Source of the DNA: Thiohalocapsa sp.
GTDB lineage: Bacteria > Pseudomonadota > Gammaproteobacteria > Chromatiales > Chromatiaceae
Assembly: GCF_019695415.1 (NCBI RefSeq)
Contig: NZ_JAIFKJ010000095.1
Span: forward strand, 3,401 to 11,393
Reading direction: 5' to 3'
DNA: 7,993 nucleotides
Below are positions 4,811 to 7,993 of the stretch, in pieces (positions within the stretch are counted from its first letter, which is position 1; each line of letters begins with the position of its first letter). The position numbers and the translations under genes were made by a program. Below the pieces are notes generated by a model, which saw only the letters and a list, made by a program, of their open reading frames with translations, had not been told where the DNA came from and ran no database searches.

Positions 4811-6859
4811 TTACTCGTCACTCGATCTCTGGAAAGCATCCGCCAGCTGCTTCTGGATGTTGCCGGGTACCGCCTCGTAGTGGCTGAGCTCGATGGTATA
4901 GCTGCCCTCGCCGCCGGTGATGGACTTGAGTCGGGACTCGTAGCCCTCCAGCTCCGCCAGCGGCACCTCACCTTCGATGACGATGCGCCCGCGGCTCTTG
5001 GACTCGCTGCCCTGGATGCGCCCGCGGCGACTTGAGAGGTCACCGGCGAGGTCGCCCATGTGGGAGTCGGAGGCCGTGATGCGGATCTTGACGACCGGCT
5101 CCAGGATGGCGGGCTTGGCCTTCTCCATGGCATCCAGGAAGGCCTTCTTGCCGGCCGTGGCAAAGGCGATGTCTTTGGAGTCAACCGGGTGCGACTTGCC
5201 GTCGTAGACGGCCACACGCACGTCCTGGATGGGATAGCCGGCGATGGCGCCTTCCTCCAGCACCTGACGCACGCCCTTCTCGATGGAGGGGATGAACTGG
5301 TTCGGGATGCACCCGCCGACGGTCTCGTCCACGAACTCGAAGCCCGCGCCTTGGTCCCGCGGCTCGATGCGGAGATACACCTCGCCGAACTGGCCGGCGC
5401 CGCCGGTCTGCTTCTTGTGGCGGTGGTGGCCGTCCGCTTTGGCGGTGATGGTCTCTCGGTACGGGATGCTCGGCGGCTTGGTTTCGATGTCTACGTGGAA
5501 CTGCTCGGAGAGCCTTCGCATCAGCACCTTCAGGTGCAGCTCGCCGAGGCCGCGCATGACCGTCTCGTTGGCGGCGGCGTTGTGCTCCACGTGGAAGCAG
5601 GGGTCTTCGGCTTCGAGCTTGTGCAGGGCGTCTGTGAGCTTCTGCTCGTCGCCGCGCTTGGCGACGGTAACGGCAAGCCCGAACAGCGGCACCGGGCACT
5701 CCATGCTGGTGAGGTGGTAGTGATCTTCGTCGTGGGAGTCGTGCAGCACTGCGTCGAAATGGATGTCGTCCACCCTGGTCACAGCGAGGATGTCCCCCGG
5801 TACGCCCTCGTCGACTTCAATCAGGTCCGCGCCGTGCACCCGGAACAGGTGGCTTACCTTGAAGGGCTTGCGTGCATCGCCGATGAAGAGCTGGCCGTTG
5901 GTGGCGACACGCCCCTGATGGATGCGAAAGATGCCGATTTTGCCCCGGAATGGGTCGTTGACGACCTTGAAGACGTGGGCGATGGCGTGCTTATCGGGCT
6001 CCGGGACGACGCGCACCGGCTGCATGTCGGCGCCCTCGCCCTTCATGAAGGGCGGCGGGTTGCCCTCGGCGGGATTGGGCATCAGCCGCACCAAGACCTC
6101 CAGCAGCTCCGGGATGCCGGCGCCGGTCGCCGCGGAGCAGAAACAGATGGGGACCAGGTGCGCCTCGCGCAGGGCTTCCTCGAAGGCGTCGTGGAGTTGC
6201 TCGGGCTTGAGCGCCTGGCCCTGCTCCAGGTAGCGCTCCATCAGCTCCTCGTCGACTTCCACCACCTGGTCGATGATCTGGCTGTGGGCCTCCTCCACAC
6301 TCGCGAAGTCGGCGCCGTCACCGGACGGGTTGAAAAAGCAGTCGATGACGCGCTTGCCGCCGTCCGCTGGCAGGTTGATGGGCAGGCACTCCGCACCGAA
6401 GGCCTCGCGCAGCTGCGCGGTCAGGGCGCCCAGGTCCACGCCGTCCGCATCGATGCGGTTGACGATGAGCATGCGGCAGTGGTTGCGCTGATCCGCGGCC
6501 TTCCACATGCGTTGGGTCAGGGGCTCGATGCCGTTTTCGGCATTCACGACGATGGCGGTGGTCTCCACGGCGCTCAGCACCGACAGCGCCCTGCCCAGAA
6601 AGTCCGGATAGCCGGGGGTGTCCAGCAGGTTGATGTGCTTGCCGTGGGTGGTGAAGCCCGTGATGCCGACGTCCAGGGAGTGCTTCAGCTCTTTCTCCAT
6701 GTCGTCCCAGTCGCAGACCGCAGTGCCCTTGTCCACGCTGCCCGGCTCCTTGATGGCGCCGGCTGCGGCGAGGAGCGCCTCTACCAGCGTGGTCTTGCCG
6801 GCACCGGCATGGCCGACGAGGGCGACGTTGCGGACGTCCTCCGCGTTGTATTCGGACAT
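4811..6859 (-). CDS. Elongation factor G-like translation GTPase (EF-G paralogue)
   Basis: A 682-residue protein with the whole five-domain EF-G architecture, but of the EF-G-like subfamily rather than the housekeeping FusA. GTPase motifs: P-loop GHAGAGKTT (16-24), DTPGYPDF (80-87), NRID (134-137, usually NKxD) and a SAATGAGI G5 block (242-249). The switch I region (about 37-70) is unlike EF-G. Domain II spans about 282-370. Domain III includes LHKLEAEDPCFHVEH (412-426) and VMRGLGELHL (434-443). Domain IV carries the subfamily hallmark HHRHKKQTGGAGQFGEVYLR (478-497) and SHPVDSKDIAF (556-566). Domain V holds MGDLAGDLSSRRGRIQG (601-617). Canonical EF-G moves tRNAs on the ribosome; EF-G-like paralogues are less understood and may not replace it. 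No rpsL, rpsG or tuf gene is nearby, which also argues against the str-operon fusA. The ATG at 6859 has AGGG six bases upstream; the upstream frame stays open to 6988 but resembles no family. The stop is 44 nt before the patatin gene. Confidence 0.92.
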   Translation of the reverse strand: MSEYNAEDVRNVALVGHAGAGKTTLVEALLAAAGAIKEPGSVDKGTAVCDWDDMEKELKHSLDVGITGFTTHGKHINLLDTPGYPDFLGRALSVLSAVETTAIVVNAENGIEPLTQRMWKAADQRNHCRMLIVNRIDADGVDLGALTAQLREAFGAECLPINLPADGGKRVIDCFFNPSGDGADFASVEEAHSQIIDQVVEVDEELMERYLEQGQALKPEQLHDAFEEALREAHLVPICFCSAATGAGIPELLEVLVRLMPNPAEGNPPPFMKGEGADMQPVRVVPEPDKHAIAHVFKVVNDPFRGKIGIFRIHQGRVATNGQLFIGDARKPFKVSHLFRVHGADLIEVDEGVPGDILAVTRVDDIHFDAVLHDSHDEDHYHLTSMECPVPLFGLAVTVAKRGDEQKLTDALHKLEAEDPCFHVEHNAAANETVMRGLGELHLKVLMRRLSEQFHVDIETKPPSIPYRETITAKADGHHRHKKQTGGAGQFGEVYLRIEPRDQGAGFEFVDETVGGCIPNQFIPSIEKGVRQVLEEGAIAGYPIQDVRVAVYDGKSHPVDSKDIAFATAGKKAFLDAMEKAKPAILEPVVKIRITASDSHMGDLAGDLSSRRGRIQGSESKSRGRIVIEGEVPLAELEGYESRLKSITGGEGSYTIELSHYEAVPGNIQKQLADAFQRSSDE

Positions 6860-7123
6860 GGATTGACCCTTGATCGTTGAGCGGTTTTCGGGGTGGCAGT
6901 CGGCGATGTCCAGGACAGGACAACGCGCGGGTCGAGTATATCGTAACGGTCTCGTCACGCGCCTTGGTGCACCGGCGGGAATCGGCACGTGTCGTGCTTT
7001 ACGTCAAGTTCGCCGGCTCGGTATGGTGCCGGGGCGCCGAGGTCTCTGCGGGAGAGCCATCGGAATCGCAATCGGGATCGGCGAAGGTCGCTGATCAGCG
7101 CCCGAACAGAGGAGTCATCGTCG
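6860..7123. promoter_or_regulatory. Divergent intergenic region between the EF-G-like gene and the antiporter gene
   Basis: A 264-nt gap with the start signals of both divergent genes. On the minus strand TATACT (6940-6935) matches the sigma-70 -10 at five of six positions, about 75 nt before the EF-G-like ATG, but its -35 is poor. On the plus strand TTTACG (6998-7003) and TATGGT (7022-7027), 18 nt apart, each match four of six consensus bases and could drive the antiporter gene. The stretch 7058-7083 repeats ATCG-containing units (ATCGGA, ATCGCA, ATCGGG, ATCGGC), which may be chance. No open frame here has coding support. Confidence 0.4.
7109..7114 (+). promoter_or_regulatory. Strong ribosome binding site of the antiporter gene
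   Basis: GAGGAG lies nine bases before the ATG at 7124 and is the best Shine-Dalgarno match in the window, fixing the antiporter start. Confidence 0.65.
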
Positions 7124-7993
7124 ATGTTCGACGCCATCACTTGGATTGCCGTTGCTTTCGCTGCCGGTGTCGTCGCCAAGCACTACGGCTTACCACCGCT
7201 CGTGGGGTACCTGGTGGCGGGCTTTGTGCTGAATGGGCTCGGTGCCGAAGAGGGGCCGGTCATCAGTGCACTGTCGGAGCTCGGCGTTACGCTGCTCCTG
7301 TTCACCATCGGTCTCAAGCTCAAACTGAAGAGCCTGGCGGCGCCGCAGGTCTGGGGTGTGGCGTCGCTGCACATGCTGGGCGTCATTGCCGTGTTCGTGC
7401 CGCTGCTGCTCGCTTTCGGCGGGCTCGGGCTGCCGCACGTCGCCGGCATCGAGTACGGCCCGGCGCTGGTGTTGGCCTTCGCGCTCAGTTTTTCGAGCAC
7501 CGTGTTCGCCGTGAAGGTGCTGGAAGAGAAGGGTGAGATGGCGTCGCTGTACGGCACCCTCGCCATCGGCATCCTGATCATGCAGGACCTGGCGGCCGTG
7601 GTGTTCCTCGCCTTCTCCGCCGGCAAGGTGCCCAGCCTGTGGGCCGTGCTGCTGCTCGGCCTCATCTGGGCCCGGCCAGCGCTCGATTGGCTGCTCGAGC
7701 GCGCGGGCCATGGGGAGCTGCTGCTGTTGTTCGGTCTCACCCTGGGCATCGGCGGGGCGGAGGTCTTCGATCTGTTCGGCGTCAAGGGCGACCTGGGCGC
7801 ATTGCTGCTCGGTGTCATGGTGGCGTCCCATCCAAAGTCCGGCGAGCTTGCCAAGGCGCTGCTCGGCCTAAAAGGCATGTTTGTGGCGGGTTTCTTTCTG
7901 AGCATCGGTCTCCGAGCCACTCCCATTCTGGACTTGGCACCGGTGTTTAACCTGTTGCTGGTCGCCTTACTGCTGAACGGCTTCTTAGTCGAA
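7124..7993 (+). CDS. Kef-type monovalent cation:proton antiporter, N-terminal part (runs off right edge)
   Basis: The first 290 codons of an inner-membrane transporter of the CPA2 (KefB/KefC/YbaL-like) family, which exchange K+ or Na+ for protons in pH, salt or electrophile-stress control. About eleven hydrophobic segments are visible (near 2-18, 25-39, 46-66, 77-98, 112-133, 141-164, 171-191, 197-219, 224-234, 249-265 and 272 onward). Family motifs include PLVGYLVAGFVL (25-36), LSELGVTLLLFTIGLKL (50-66), LSFSSTVFAVKVLEEKG (121-137) and ILIMQDLAAV (150-159) with the conserved Gln154-Asp155 of the ion path. GALLLGVMVASHP (225-237) and MFVAGFFLSIGL (252-263) complete the core. There is no stop before the window ends, so whether a cytoplasmic NAD-binding RCK/TrkA-N domain follows, as in KefC, cannot be seen. 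That domain decides between a Kef-like gated system and a simpler antiporter. The gene is divergent from the EF-G-like gene. Confidence 0.9.
   Translation, partial: MFDAITWIAVAFAAGVVAKHYGLPPLVGYLVAGFVLNGLGAEEGPVISALSELGVTLLLFTIGLKLKLKSLAAPQVWGVASLHMLGVIAVFVPLLLAFGGLGLPHVAGIEYGPALVLAFALSFSSTVFAVKVLEEKGEMASLYGTLAIGILIMQDLAAVVFLAFSAGKVPSLWAVLLLGLIWARPALDWLLERAGHGELLLLFGLTLGIGGAEVFDLFGVKGDLGALLLGVMVASHPKSGELAKALLGLKGMFVAGFFLSIGLRATPILDLAPVFNLLLVALLLNGFLVE

Noticed and set aside
5060..6880. 606-codon open frame on the plus strand
   Set aside because: It is antisense to the EF-G-like gene, whose motifs are unmistakable; the translation has no family resemblance.
6860..6988. N-terminal extension of the EF-G-like protein to 6988
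   Set aside because: EF-G-like proteins begin shortly before the P-loop; the ATG at 6859 has AGGG at good spacing and the extension is unlike any family member.
6877..7536. 219-codon plus-strand frame overlapping the antiporter start
   Set aside because: It is in a different frame from the antiporter, whose membrane segments and Gln-Asp motif are clear; the frame is Arg/Ala-rich without pattern.
1..7993. Mobile element, CRISPR array, prophage or defence island
   Set aside because: I saw no transposase, integrase, terminal repeats, regularly spaced repeats or tRNA attachment site; gene content looks like ordinary chromosome.

Overview
The window is GC-rich, roughly two-thirds G+C, gene-dense bacterial chromosome. 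The gene families and protein style (PpsA, an EF-G paralogue, an RssA-like patatin, a Kef-type antiporter, acidic Pro/Glu-rich envelope proteins) suggest a gammaproteobacterium. Something near the Ectothiorhodospiraceae/Chromatiales is my best guess, but that is inference from family resemblance and no marker gene proves it. I see no rRNA, tRNA, CRISPR array, insertion sequence, integrase or phage gene.

Layout, left to right. (1) 1-410, minus strand: the N-terminal 136 codons of phosphoenolpyruvate synthase (ppsA), which continues off the left edge. (2) 411-585: a short divergent intergenic region. (3) 586-1278, plus: a stand-alone class I glutamine amidotransferase-like protein with an intact Cys-His-Glu triad. 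(4) 1415-2350, plus: a membrane-anchored, Pro/Glu-rich, coiled-coil protein with a C-terminal PDZ domain, split by one in-frame TAG at 2003-2005. (5) 2618-3037, plus: a small Xre/MbcA/ParS-type (DUF2384-like) protein with no toxin partner beside it. (6) 3156-3644, plus: a small lipoprotein with a clear lipobox and a conserved-looking C-terminal motif. (7) 4766-3795, minus: an RssA-like patatin phospholipase, 44 nt downstream of (8) 6859-4811, minus: an EF-G-like translation GTPase paralogue; these two probably form an operon. (9) 7124-7993 and beyond, plus: the N-terminal 290 residues of a Kef-type cation:proton antiporter, divergent from the EF-G-like gene.

The genes do not form one obvious pathway. 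PEP synthase is gluconeogenic, the amidotransferase acts in nitrogen-transfer or glutamyl chemistry of unknown target, and the PDZ protein and lipoprotein belong to the envelope. The patatin may act on membrane lipids, and the antiporter handles K+/Na+ and protons. The region reads as ordinary core or semi-conserved chromosome. I did not find a convincing undescribed multi-gene system. The best second-look items are the in-frame amber codon in the PDZ gene, the solitary MbcA/ParS-like protein, the EF-G-like/patatin pairing with its altered motifs, and the uncharacterised lipoprotein.
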